Part shown: piece by piece, positions 16,520 through 25,189 of the stretch | Numbering within the stretch: the first letter of the stretch is position 1 | Layout of the letters: every line of letters starts with the position of its first letter | From: Acidobacteriota bacterium | Lineage (GTDB): Bacteria > Acidobacteriota > Blastocatellia > Pyrinomonadales > Pyrinomonadaceae | Direction of reading: 5' to 3' | NCBI GenBank assembly: GCA_019639235.1 | Contig: JAHBSG010000002.1 | Coordinates: 186,001-250,000, forward strand | DNA: 64,000 nt | Program-made: the position numbers and the translations under genes | Notes under the pieces: generated by a model | What the model saw: the letters and a program-made list of their open reading frames with translations, nothing else | What the model was told of the DNA's origin: nothing | Databases searched by the model: none

Positions 16520-16647
16520 GGTCAGGCTTGCCTGACCGACCGTGTTACACCAGAGTAACGCTCGGAGGCTAAGCCTCCGAGCCTTAGTATTCGGATGGGC
16601 ACGGAACGTCGAGGCAAGCCTCGCCGCACTGCAATCAGGCAAGCCTG
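16520..16647. repeat. Cluster of short palindromes (REP-like)
   Basis: Four near-perfect hairpins occur in 130 bases: 16520-16537 (8-bp arms, TT loop), 16560-16582 (11-bp arms, single-A loop), 16611-16622 (5-bp arms, AA loop) and 16636-16647 (5-bp arms, AA loop). A weaker one lies at 16544-16559. Three of the four share the core AGGC-NN-GCCT. The cluster fills most of the 380-base gap between the nuclease-like gene and the peptidase start. Confidence 0.75.
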
Positions 16648-16771
16648 TTCCGAACGGAAATTTCCATGCGGTGCTTGGCGAGGAGTTTTGAGTCAAAACG
16701 AGAGGCGTTTGCGTGGTTCCGCGGATTTCGCTTATGATTCTCGGAAGTTTACAGGCATGGTCGTTCACCTT

Positions 16772-19030
16772 ATGAAAAAGTTTAGTTTGCTGACCCTTAT
16801 TGTTCTTTCGCTTGCGTTCGTTTCTGCGGCGCAGGACAAGCTGCTTACGCTGGACGCGATCTTTGGCCCGGACCCGGCGGTGCAGGTCCAGTTCAGCGGG
16901 ACGCCGAGTTTTTTGCAATGGGCGCCGGACGGGCGTTCGTTCAAGCGGGTCGAGAACGGGCGGCTGGTCCGCGTTGACGCGCTGACGGGCGAGGCACGGC
17001 CTTACTTTGATACTCAGCGGTTCGTTTCGGCGCTCGCGACCGTCGCCGGCATCGGCGCCCGCGACGCCGACCGGATAGCCAATTCGCCCGGCCTTCTCTT
17101 CAATAAGGGCGAGACGGCGATCCTGCTCAACCACAACAACGACCTCTGGCACTACGACATCGCCGCCGGAATGCTCAAGCGGCTGACAAGCAATGCCGAT
17201 GAGGAAATGGAAGCGGACTTCAGCCCCGATGGGCGGATGGTTAGCTTTGTCCGCAAGAACGATCTTTATGTCGTGGATATCGCAAAGGGCGGCGAAAAGA
17301 GGCTGACCCGCGACGGCTCCGAGCGGGTGCACAATGGCTATCTCGTATGGGTCTATGAAGAGGAGCTTTACGGACGCGGGCAGAACCGCGGCTATTGGTG
17401 GTCGCCGGATTCGAAGCACATCGCTTTTCTCCGGCTTGACGATTCGCCGCTGCCCGAGTTCGTGCTTTCAAACGAGTTGACGAACGATCCTGTCCTCGAG
17501 AAAACACGTTACCCGAAACCCGGCGACCCAAATCCGCTCGTCCGGCTCGGCATTGCCGATGTTACGCGGTCAACCATCGTCCCGCCGGTCGGGCGTGTTC
17601 CGGGCGTTGGGCGGCGGCTGCCCGCCGGCGTTCAGCGGCTCGGCGATGCGGTCAAGTTTGCCGACCTCGCCCGCTATAAACCCGAAGACCTGCTGATCGG
17701 CCGCGTCGGTTGGACGCCGGATTCGAAGCAGGTGCTTTTTCAGGCGCTGAACCGCGAGCAGACCTTCCTCGATGTGAACGCCGCGACGCCCGACGGGAAG
17801 ACGAAGAAGCTCTTTACCGAGACGACCGCCGCCTGGGTCGAGGTTTACGACAATCCGGAGTTTCTGCCCGATGGCTCGTCTGTTTATCAATCTGCCCGCA
17901 ACGGCTGGCGGCATCTTTATCATTACGACGCCAACGGCTCGCTCATTCGCCAACTGACCGACGGCCGCTGGGAGATCCGCAATTTTTACGGTGTTGACCC
18001 CGAGGGCCGCTATGCGTATTTCTCGGCAACGCGAGACAGCCACATCGCCGTCAACGTTTATCGCGTGCCGATCGCCGGCGGCGACATCGAGCGCCTGACC
18101 CAAGGCGAGGGCACGCACGGGGCGTCGTTCAACCGGACGTTCACGCATTTTGTCCATACGTGGAGCGATGTAAACACACCCTCGCAGCAGCGGCTCTTCC
18201 GCTCGGATGGCCGGCTCGAACGCGTTATCAACGAGAACCGCGTCCCGGCGCTTGCCGAATACAAACTCGGCACACCGGAGTTCATGAAGGTGAAGACCCG
18301 CGACGGCTTTGAGATGGAAGCGATGATGATCCGCCCGCCGGATTTTGACCCGAACAAGAAGTATCCTGTTCTGCAATATACCTACGCCGGGCCGCACGCC
18401 CCGCAGGTGCGCGACGGCTGGGGCGGCAACCGTTATATGTGGCACCAGATGCTTGCTCAAAAGGGCTACATCATCTGGGTCTGCGACAACCGCACGGCAA
18501 GCGGCAAGGGCGAGGAATCGACCTGGCCGGTCTATAAGCAGATGGGCACGCTCGAGCTTCGCGACATCGAGGACGGTGTCAACTATCTAAAGTCGCTGCC
18601 TTACGTTGACGGCGACCGTATCGGCATTTGGGGCTGGAGCTACGGCGGGTTTATGACGAGCTATGCGATGACGAACAGCAAGCTCTTCCGGGCGGGCATC
18701 GCGGGCGGCTCGGTAACGGACTGGCGGCTTTACGACTCGATCTACACCGAGCGCTATATGCTAACGCCGCAGAACAACCGCGAGGGCTACGAAAAGACGT
18801 CCGTGCTCCGGTCGGCAAAGGACCTCCACGGCCGCATACTGCTGATCCACGGCATCATGGACAACAACGTCCATATGCAAAACACCATCCAGCTCGTCAA
18901 CGAACTGCAGAAACACAACAAGCAGTTCGATCTGATGCTCTACCCCGGCCAACGCCACGGCATCAGCAACCGAGCCCAGGTCCGCCACTGGTACGAGATG
19001 ATGACGAACTTTATAGTGAAGAACCTCTAA
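16772..19030 (+). CDS. S9 prolyl oligopeptidase family, dipeptidyl-peptidase IV-like
   Basis: A secreted serine peptidase of 752 residues from the ATG at 16772, chosen because it begins a clear signal peptide (MKKFSLLTLIVLSLAFVSAA). Longer in-frame starts to 16595 run through the palindrome cluster and are unlikely. The N-terminal two thirds form an eight-bladed DPP-IV propeller (FLQWAPDGRSF, ADFSPDGRMVSFVR and similar). The alpha/beta hydrolase domain carries the triad S623 (GWSYGG), D697 (GIMDNNVH) and H729 (GQRHGI). The DPP-IV-like DN glutamate region (VWVYEEELYGR) is present, supporting cleavage of dipeptides from N-termini with penultimate proline. It probably feeds on extracellular peptides in the periplasm. 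A terminator follows. Confidence 0.92.
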   Translation: MKKFSLLTLIVLSLAFVSAAQDKLLTLDAIFGPDPAVQVQFSGTPSFLQWAPDGRSFKRVENGRLVRVDALTGEARPYFDTQRFVSALATVAGIGARDADRIANSPGLLFNKGETAILLNHNNDLWHYDIAAGMLKRLTSNADEEMEADFSPDGRMVSFVRKNDLYVVDIAKGGEKRLTRDGSERVHNGYLVWVYEEELYGRGQNRGYWWSPDSKHIAFLRLDDSPLPEFVLSNELTNDPVLEKTRYPKPGDPNPLVRLGIADVTRSTIVPPVGRVPGVGRRLPAGVQRLGDAVKFADLARYKPEDLLIGRVGWTPDSKQVLFQALNREQTFLDVNAATPDGKTKKLFTETTAAWVEVYDNPEFLPDGSSVYQSARNGWRHLYHYDANGSLIRQLTDGRWEIRNFYGVDPEGRYAYFSATRDSHIAVNVYRVPIAGGDIERLTQGEGTHGASFNRTFTHFVHTWSDVNTPSQQRLFRSDGRLERVINENRVPALAEYKLGTPEFMKVKTRDGFEMEAMMIRPPDFDPNKKYPVLQYTYAGPHAPQVRDGWGGNRYMWHQMLAQKGYIIWVCDNRTASGKGEESTWPVYKQMGTLELRDIEDGVNYLKSLPYVDGDRIGIWGWSYGGFMTSYAMTNSKLFRAGIAGGSVTDWRLYDSIYTERYMLTPQNNREGYEKTSVLRSAKDLHGRILLIHGIMDNNVHMQNTIQLVNELQKHNKQFDLMLYPGQRHGISNRAQVRHWYEMMTNFIVKNL

Positions 19031-19054
19031 GCAGAGCGATCATCACACGACACG

Positions 19055-19083
19055 AAAGGCGGCTCACTCGGCCGCCTTTTCAT
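19055..19083 (+). terminator. Rho-independent terminator after the S9 peptidase
   Basis: AAAGGCGGC and GCCGCCTTT form a 9-bp stem with a 7-nt loop followed by TTTCATTT. It reads well on both strands, so it may also have ended an ancestral leftward transcript whose remnant lies at 19064-19116. Confidence 0.85.
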
Positions 19084-19116
19084 TTGCAACCACAACCTCC
19101 GGGAATTCGCGGGCGA
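19064..19116 (-). pseudogene. Displaced 3' end of the lytic transglycosylase gene
   Basis: Bases 19087-19116 are identical over 30 bp to 25210-25239, inside the 3' end of the transglycosylase. Read on the minus strand this gives AREFPEVVV, then ANEKAAE and a stop at 19064-19066, next to the terminator; the intact gene gives AREFPEVVV then GPSTGE. Weak protein-level similarity may extend further upstream. The remnant has no start and is separated from its gene by the alpha-2-macroglobulin gene. Confidence 0.65.
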
Positions 19117-19252
19117 AGGTATCGTTTTTGAATGCCCCGAGCCCTCGAATCGCGGAAAACTTTTCCGGGCAAAGCAACCGAATCGAAAAGATGCCGCATC
19201 ACAAGGGGCTAGTTAGAAGGATCCACACTAAGCAGCTCCGGTCAGACGCCGT

Positions 19253-19279
19253 TTGACCGTTAAAGGCAAATTCTAAAAT
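19253..19279 (+). promoter_or_regulatory. Possible promoter of the alpha-2-macroglobulin gene
   Basis: TTGACC at 19253-19258 and TAAAAT at 19274-19279, with a short 15-nt spacer. GAGG at 19281-19284 can serve as ribosome-binding site for the ATG at 19293. The spacing is suboptimal, so confidence is limited. Confidence 0.4.
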
Positions 19280-19292
19280 TGAGGTAGTTCCG

Positions 19293-22200
19293 ATGCGAGT
19301 CAAGCTCTTCCCTGCGGCTTTTCTAAGCCTGATCTGCGCCTTTGCGGCGGCGGGCCAAACGATAGATGAGAAAAATTCATCTGCCCGGTTCGGTGCCGAG
19401 GGGCTTGAGGTGACGCTGCCTGTAACGGCGCGAGCAAAGGCGTCGGTTCCGGCGGTGCTTGAACTGCTCGACCCTGTGGACAAGGTCGTGGCAAGCACTT
19501 CGACAGATGCCTCTCTTGATCGCGGCCGCCAGCGGCTTCGGATCGTGCTCCCGCTTCCTGGTGCGACGAGCCCGAGAAACGATGAGGTGATCTGGCATCG
19601 GGTTCGTTATCGCGTCGGCAATGCGTTTGGAATCGTCTCGCTCTCGCAGCTTTTGGAGGATGTGTTCGATCTCCGCGTCGCCGCCTCCGAAGAGGTCGCG
19701 CCGGGGATGATCTACCGCGTCAGAGTGACGGCCTTTAATCCGTTCACGCAAGGTTCAGTATCGAGTGTTCGGATAAATGGGACGCTTACGTTTGACCTGA
19801 AGTCCGGGGATGAAGATTCGCTTGAACTCAAAGCAGAGGGGCTGACCGACGGCAACGGGAACGCAGTTCTTGAGTTCAAGATCCCGAGCGGCGTGGCATT
19901 CGACGATGACGGCGAGATCGAGATCACCGCTACAAAGAACGGCGTCGTCCGAACGGCTTCCAACGACCTCAAAAGCATCCGAACGGGTGCCGAATTCCTG
20001 ATGCTGACAGACAAATCGCTATATCAGCCCGAGCAGACGATAAACATCCGCGGCATCTATCTTGAGGGGATCGAGACGAAGACCGTAAACACTGGCCGCG
20101 AGGTCGATATCCGCATCGAGGACGAAGAAGACACGGTCGTATATCGCGAAAAGCTGCGGACGTCGGAGTTCGGAATTGCCGCGGTCTCATGGAACATTCC
20201 GCCGAATGCAAAACTCGGCACCTATACCATCAGAGTGCGTGATGAGTTTGGCGAAGATATCGGCCGGCAAAACCTGAAGATATCGCGATACGATCTGCCG
20301 AACTTTGTCGTCAAGGCCGAGCCCGATAAGGGCTACTATCTCCCGGGCGACTCGGTTGCGGAACTTGCGGTCCGAGCTGACTACCTTTTCGGCAAGCCAG
20401 TCACCCGCGGCAAGGTACGAGTTGTTGAAGAAAAGGACCGAAGGTGGAATTGGCGTGAACAGAAATACGACATCGACGAGGGCCAGGTCTTCGAGGGCGA
20501 AACGGATGCCGAAGGGAAGTTCGTTGCCCGGTACCTTCTTGAGGGTGAGTTTGCCACGCTCAGGGACGAGAGCCATAGGAAGTACATCGATGTCATGTTT
20601 GCTGCCTATTTTACCGATCCGACGACCAACCGGACCGAGCAGCGACGCTTTGACATTCGCCTGACGCGAGAGCCGATCCACGTTTACTTTTCATCCGCCC
20701 GCGATGACCGCCACTCGTCGTTGCCGGTTCAGGGATACGTTACCGCATTCTATGCCGACGGCACTCCGGCTGAGTGTGAGGTCGAGATCACAGCAAGCGA
20801 ATATGACGACGAGGGATTTCGCACGGTCTTGAAGACGCGAACAAATCGGTACGGCGTCGCGAAAGTTGAATTTCGGGCTCCCAAGTTCGAGGACTTCGTT
20901 GAAGAACTTCATCTGCGAATAGCTGCCACCGGCCGCGAGGGCCGGAAAGGTACGCTCGAAGAGGAGATCGGCTTTGCCGAAGAGGATGAGAACGGCATTT
21001 CTCTATCGATTCCGAGGGTGATCTTGAAAGTGGGCGAGCCGATACGGATGGAAGTGCGGTCCGCTCGCCGCGAAGGGCAGGTGCGAGTCGATGTCGTCCG
21101 CGGATGGACGCTGCTTTCGAGCCATGGCGTTAGGCTGCAAAATGGACGCGGCAGCCTCGCAGTGCCGTTCGACCCATTTTTCCAGGGCGAGATCAAGATC
21201 ATCGCCTATACGGAGCCGACGTACGAGGACGACGATATCGTCCGGTCTCTGCGGCAGGTGATCTTTCCAGTCCGGCAGAATCTGAAAGTAGATGCCCGGT
21301 TCGGCAAAGCGGTTTACAAGCCGGGCGAGGATGCGAGCCTGACATTCGACATCGCCGATGCCGGCGGCCGGCCGGTCGAGAGCGCTCTCGGCGTGGCGAT
21401 CGTGGACACGGCAGTCGAGCACCGGGCTCGTACCGATACGGAGTTCGGTTCGATGATGAGCAACTACCTCGGCTGGCTCGGCTACGGCGGGAGCATCGGC
21501 TTGGTCAACATTAAGGACATCCGCGACCTCGACCTGAGCAAACCGATACCGAATGATCTGCAGATAGTTGCCGGGGCACTTTTGAACGACACTTGGTATG
21601 AACCGAGCATCTTCTTCAGCGACGATCTTCGGTCGGATGCCCGGAGGGTCTTCGCCCGACATTACAAGCCGCAGGATGACATGCTGCGGCGGGCACTCTC
21701 TGCAGCGTTTACGGCGAGCGGGCAATATCCGCGGGACGAGAGATCGCTCCGCGAAGCGCTCAGCGGGCAAGGTATCTCGCTGCCGCTAGTGCGCGACCCA
21801 TGGGGCGAGCAGTATCGGCCCGAGTTCGGCTACGAAAAGGAGAATGCGTTTGTCCGCTTTATTTCGAATGGGCCGGACAAGCGCCCGGGGACGGCCGATG
21901 ATTTTGCGGTCTCGAACGTTTCGCTCAAGTACTTTACGCCGACCGGCAAGGTGGTAGACGAGGCGATCCTGAGCCACCGCGACCGCACGGGAAATATCAT
22001 CCGCGATCGCGAGACGCTGCTTGGCGCACTTGGCCGCAAGGAACTGAACGACATCTACGGCCGCCCTTATCAATTCGATTTTTCGGTCGATGGCCGCCAA
22101 TACGTGCTGCGCATAATAAGCCTCGGACGGGACGGCCGGCGGTCGGAATACTCATGGTCGGGCGATGACTTTACTGTCTGGACCAACCGGATCGATTATT

Positions 22201-25184
22201 TTGCCGAGCTCGAGAACCGGATCACAGTTACCCAAAGCCGGCTCAGCAAGATTCCGATGACGGCTGCGGAGTTCAAGGCGTCGCTCGCCTCGGCCGGTAT
22301 CGACCTTGACACCATCACCGACGGTTACGGTAACAAGGTTTACGTAGTCGTTAATCGCTATACGCGCTTTTCAAACCGCGTCACGACGGCGATGGTTCGA
22401 GAATATGGCGTCGAGGGCCTGGTCGAGCGGCGAACTGTCACACCCGTGACTCAGGACGTTATCAGCTTTCGGATCCGGACGGCGGGATCCGACCGGACGG
22501 AGGGAACGTGGCGAGACCTGACCCTGACGGAGATCATCCATGTGATCTCAGAGCGGACAAAGGACGACCCGGAACCGGTGATCAAGAATTCATCGTTCAG
22601 TTCCGAAGGGCCTGAGCCGGCATCGGGAGCTATCTCCGGAACCGTAAAGGACGAGACGGGGGCGGTGATCGTCGGGGCGACCGTCACCGCAACGCATCTT
22701 GAAATGCGGCAAGGCCGAACGGTCGTGACAAACGACTCGGGGCGGTACATTATCTCCGGGCTCTCGCCGGGAAGATATGAATTGAAGGCCGAGGCTCCTG
22801 CGTTCAAGCCGGCGATAGTAACCAATATTCCGGTTACTGCCGGATCGACGACAAACTACGATATTCAGCTGGAGGTAGGCGGGGTTGAGGAAACGGTTAC
22901 GGTAACGGCTGAGTCTGATTCGGTCGTGAATACCCTGGATGCTTCGATCGGAAATACGATCACATCACAACAAATAACCAGCCTGCCGCTTGCCGCGAAG
23001 GATCCGCTTGCTTTACTGAAGCTTCAGCCGGGAACCGCGGACGGTGCGGGCGAGGGGCTTTCGACGCCGCGACTGCGGCAGTACTTCCCGGAGACGCTGC
23101 TTTGGAAGCCGGAGTTGATCACCGGTGCCGATGGCAAGGCCGCCGTCAATTTCAAAATGGCGGACAACATAACCACCTGGAAGGCATACACCATCGCCTC
23201 GACCCGCGATGGACGCGTTGGAGTTGCCGAGCAGGAGGTCACGGCATTCCAGTCGTTCTTTGCCGACCTCGACCCGCCAAAATTTCTGACCGAAGGCGAC
23301 GAAATTTACCTGCCGGTTCAGGTGCGCAACTACACCGAAAGCACGGCGAGAGTTGACGTAACGATGGACGATGCGGACTGGTTCAGCTTTCTTACGGACG
23401 CCCGACAGAAGATCGACGTCGCTTCAGGCGAGACCGAAAATGCCGTCTTCGGCTTCAGGGCTTCGCGGCCGGTGAAGGACGGGCTTCAGCGGGTTACGGC
23501 TCTTGCCGAGAAGGACTCAGACGCGATCGAGAAACCGGTAACGGTCAAGCCGAACGGCCACGAGGTCGTGCGTTCGGAATCGAAATACTTCAGCGGCAAT
23601 GCCGAGCTTGCGGCGGAGTTTCCAGCGAACGCACTGCCGGGGACGCCTCGGGCCGAGCTCAAGATCTACCCGAATCTTTTCGCCCACATTACCGAATCGG
23701 TCGAGGGGCTTCTCCAGCGTCCCTATGGTTGCGGCGAGCAGACCGTTTCCTCAACCTACCCGAACCTGATGATCGTCGAGTTCAACGAAGAGGACACGCC
23801 GCTTCGTCGCCGGGCGATGCGTAACCTGATCCGCGGGAAAGAGCGGCTTCTCGGTTATCAGGCACCTGAAGGCGGCTTCACATATTGGGGCGGTGCGAGC
23901 GACCCGGACATTGCTTTGACGGCTTATGCTCTTCGCTTTCTCCACGATGCAGGCCGGTATATCGCGGTCGATGAATCGGTCATCGAGCGGGCGGAGCGGT
24001 GGCTGCTTTCACAGCAGCGACAGGACGGTGGCTGGTCGTATCGTTATTCGAGGGATTCAGCAGCGGGAGCGACGTCATCAACGATGCTCACGACCTACGT
24101 TGTGCGTTCGTTTTCGATGCGGAAGGAAACCGAACAGGGCAAGGAATCCAAGGCGCCTATCGACAAGGCGATCAGTTTCCTACACCGGCAAAACGCCGCG
24201 ATCGATGATCCTTACACGCTTTCGCTGCTCGGCAGCATCTTGCTTGCGAACGGCGACCGTGATGGTGCAGCGGCCATTGCAAAGCGGCTCGCCGGGCTTG
24301 CCCGGGACGAGGCAGGGTCGGCCTTTTGGAACCTTGAGAGCAACACGCCTTTCTATGGCTGGGGCAGAACTGCCCGCATTGAGACGACAGCTCTCGCGGC
24401 GGGCTTCCTTGCTCAACTGGCTGAGTCAGACGTGGCTTATCGCGAACTCGTTGACAGGGCGATGGTCTTCTTGTTCCGAAACAAGGACCGCTACGGCGTT
24501 TGGTATTCGACACAGACGACGATAAACGTCCTTGAGACGTTTCTTGCCGTCATGAAAAAGACTTCGCAGGTAGAAAACGCGGAGGTCGTTGTCAGCCTCA
24601 ACGGCCGCGAGGCCGAAAGGCTGCAAGTGCCGTTAGACCGGCTCGAACCGATTGTGGTAGATCTAACGGACAGACTCTTGCCGGGCCGAAACGAGATCGT
24701 CGTCGGTGGGCTGGAGCGATATCCGCTGCTTGCAAATCTGGTTGCCGGTCATTACGTCGACTGGAAGGATGCGGATATCTCAAGCCGCGATGTGAACGAC
24801 TCGCGGGCGATCGAACTGGATGTGAACTGCCCGAAGACCGAAGCGGCGGTAATGGAAACTCTCACCTGTTCGGTTCGCGCCGAGCGTGTCGGATTCCGAG
24901 GATACGGGATGCTGCTGGCCGAGATCGGCACGCCGCCGGGTGCGGACGTTGACCGCGAGGCCCTGCAGGAAGCGATGAAGGGAAACACCGGAATTTCGCG
25001 GTATGACGTACTTCCCGATCGGGTCGTCGTCTATATGTGGGCACGCGGCGGCGGAACTCGATTTGACCTTAAATTCCGGCCGCGATACGCGATCAATGCG
25101 CAGACTCCGGCATCGGTCGTTTACGATTACTACAACCCCGAGGCACAAGCGACCGCTGCCCCGATCAGATTCCGCGTACGCTAG
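19293..25184 (+). CDS. Alpha-2-macroglobulin with inserted pseudopilin-like and regulatory domains
   Basis: A 1963-residue secreted protein. The signal peptide is MRVKLFPAAFLSLICAFAAAG; no lipobox. MG-type domains follow (TDKSLYQPEQTINIRGIYL near 235; FGKAVYKPGEDASLTFDI near 670). Residues ~790-1050 hold up to three modules resembling the C-terminal core of GspG pseudopilins (DPWGEQYRPEF near 835, then FISNGPDKRPGTADDFAV). Residues ~1110-1245 form a carboxypeptidase-regulatory domain plus a stretch typical of Oar-like TonB receptors (SGTVKDETGAVIVGATV; QQITSLPL). The A2M domain and thioester domain follow, with the intact thioester motif GCGEQ (C1480-Q1483). Known family members trap proteases by bait cleavage and thioester attack. 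The inserted modules replace or extend the usual bait region. It lies between two copies of the neighbouring gene's 3' end. Confidence 0.9.
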   Translation: MRVKLFPAAFLSLICAFAAAGQTIDEKNSSARFGAEGLEVTLPVTARAKASVPAVLELLDPVDKVVASTSTDASLDRGRQRLRIVLPLPGATSPRNDEVIWHRVRYRVGNAFGIVSLSQLLEDVFDLRVAASEEVAPGMIYRVRVTAFNPFTQGSVSSVRINGTLTFDLKSGDEDSLELKAEGLTDGNGNAVLEFKIPSGVAFDDDGEIEITATKNGVVRTASNDLKSIRTGAEFLMLTDKSLYQPEQTINIRGIYLEGIETKTVNTGREVDIRIEDEEDTVVYREKLRTSEFGIAAVSWNIPPNAKLGTYTIRVRDEFGEDIGRQNLKISRYDLPNFVVKAEPDKGYYLPGDSVAELAVRADYLFGKPVTRGKVRVVEEKDRRWNWREQKYDIDEGQVFEGETDAEGKFVARYLLEGEFATLRDESHRKYIDVMFAAYFTDPTTNRTEQRRFDIRLTREPIHVYFSSARDDRHSSLPVQGYVTAFYADGTPAECEVEITASEYDDEGFRTVLKTRTNRYGVAKVEFRAPKFEDFVEELHLRIAATGREGRKGTLEEEIGFAEEDENGISLSIPRVILKVGEPIRMEVRSARREGQVRVDVVRGWTLLSSHGVRLQNGRGSLAVPFDPFFQGEIKIIAYTEPTYEDDDIVRSLRQVIFPVRQNLKVDARFGKAVYKPGEDASLTFDIADAGGRPVESALGVAIVDTAVEHRARTDTEFGSMMSNYLGWLGYGGSIGLVNIKDIRDLDLSKPIPNDLQIVAGALLNDTWYEPSIFFSDDLRSDARRVFARHYKPQDDMLRRALSAAFTASGQYPRDERSLREALSGQGISLPLVRDPWGEQYRPEFGYEKENAFVRFISNGPDKRPGTADDFAVSNVSLKYFTPTGKVVDEAILSHRDRTGNIIRDRETLLGALGRKELNDIYGRPYQFDFSVDGRQYVLRIISLGRDGRRSEYSWSGDDFTVWTNRIDYFAELENRITVTQSRLSKIPMTAAEFKASLASAGIDLDTITDGYGNKVYVVVNRYTRFSNRVTTAMVREYGVEGLVERRTVTPVTQDVISFRIRTAGSDRTEGTWRDLTLTEIIHVISERTKDDPEPVIKNSSFSSEGPEPASGAISGTVKDETGAVIVGATVTATHLEMRQGRTVVTNDSGRYIISGLSPGRYELKAEAPAFKPAIVTNIPVTAGSTTNYDIQLEVGGVEETVTVTAESDSVVNTLDASIGNTITSQQITSLPLAAKDPLALLKLQPGTADGAGEGLSTPRLRQYFPETLLWKPELITGADGKAAVNFKMADNITTWKAYTIASTRDGRVGVAEQEVTAFQSFFADLDPPKFLTEGDEIYLPVQVRNYTESTARVDVTMDDADWFSFLTDARQKIDVASGETENAVFGFRASRPVKDGLQRVTALAEKDSDAIEKPVTVKPNGHEVVRSESKYFSGNAELAAEFPANALPGTPRAELKIYPNLFAHITESVEGLLQRPYGCGEQTVSSTYPNLMIVEFNEEDTPLRRRAMRNLIRGKERLLGYQAPEGGFTYWGGASDPDIALTAYALRFLHDAGRYIAVDESVIERAERWLLSQQRQDGGWSYRYSRDSAAGATSSTMLTTYVVRSFSMRKETEQGKESKAPIDKAISFLHRQNAAIDDPYTLSLLGSILLANGDRDGAAAIAKRLAGLARDEAGSAFWNLESNTPFYGWGRTARIETTALAAGFLAQLAESDVAYRELVDRAMVFLFRNKDRYGVWYSTQTTINVLETFLAVMKKTSQVENAEVVVSLNGREAERLQVPLDRLEPIVVDLTDRLLPGRNEIVVGGLERYPLLANLVAGHYVDWKDADISSRDVNDSRAIELDVNCPKTEAAVMETLTCSVRAERVGFRGYGMLLAEIGTPPGADVDREALQEAMKGNTGISRYDVLPDRVVVYMWARGGGTRFDLKFRPRYAINAQTPASVVYDYYNPEAQATAAPIRFRVR

Positions 25185-25189
25185 CCGCC

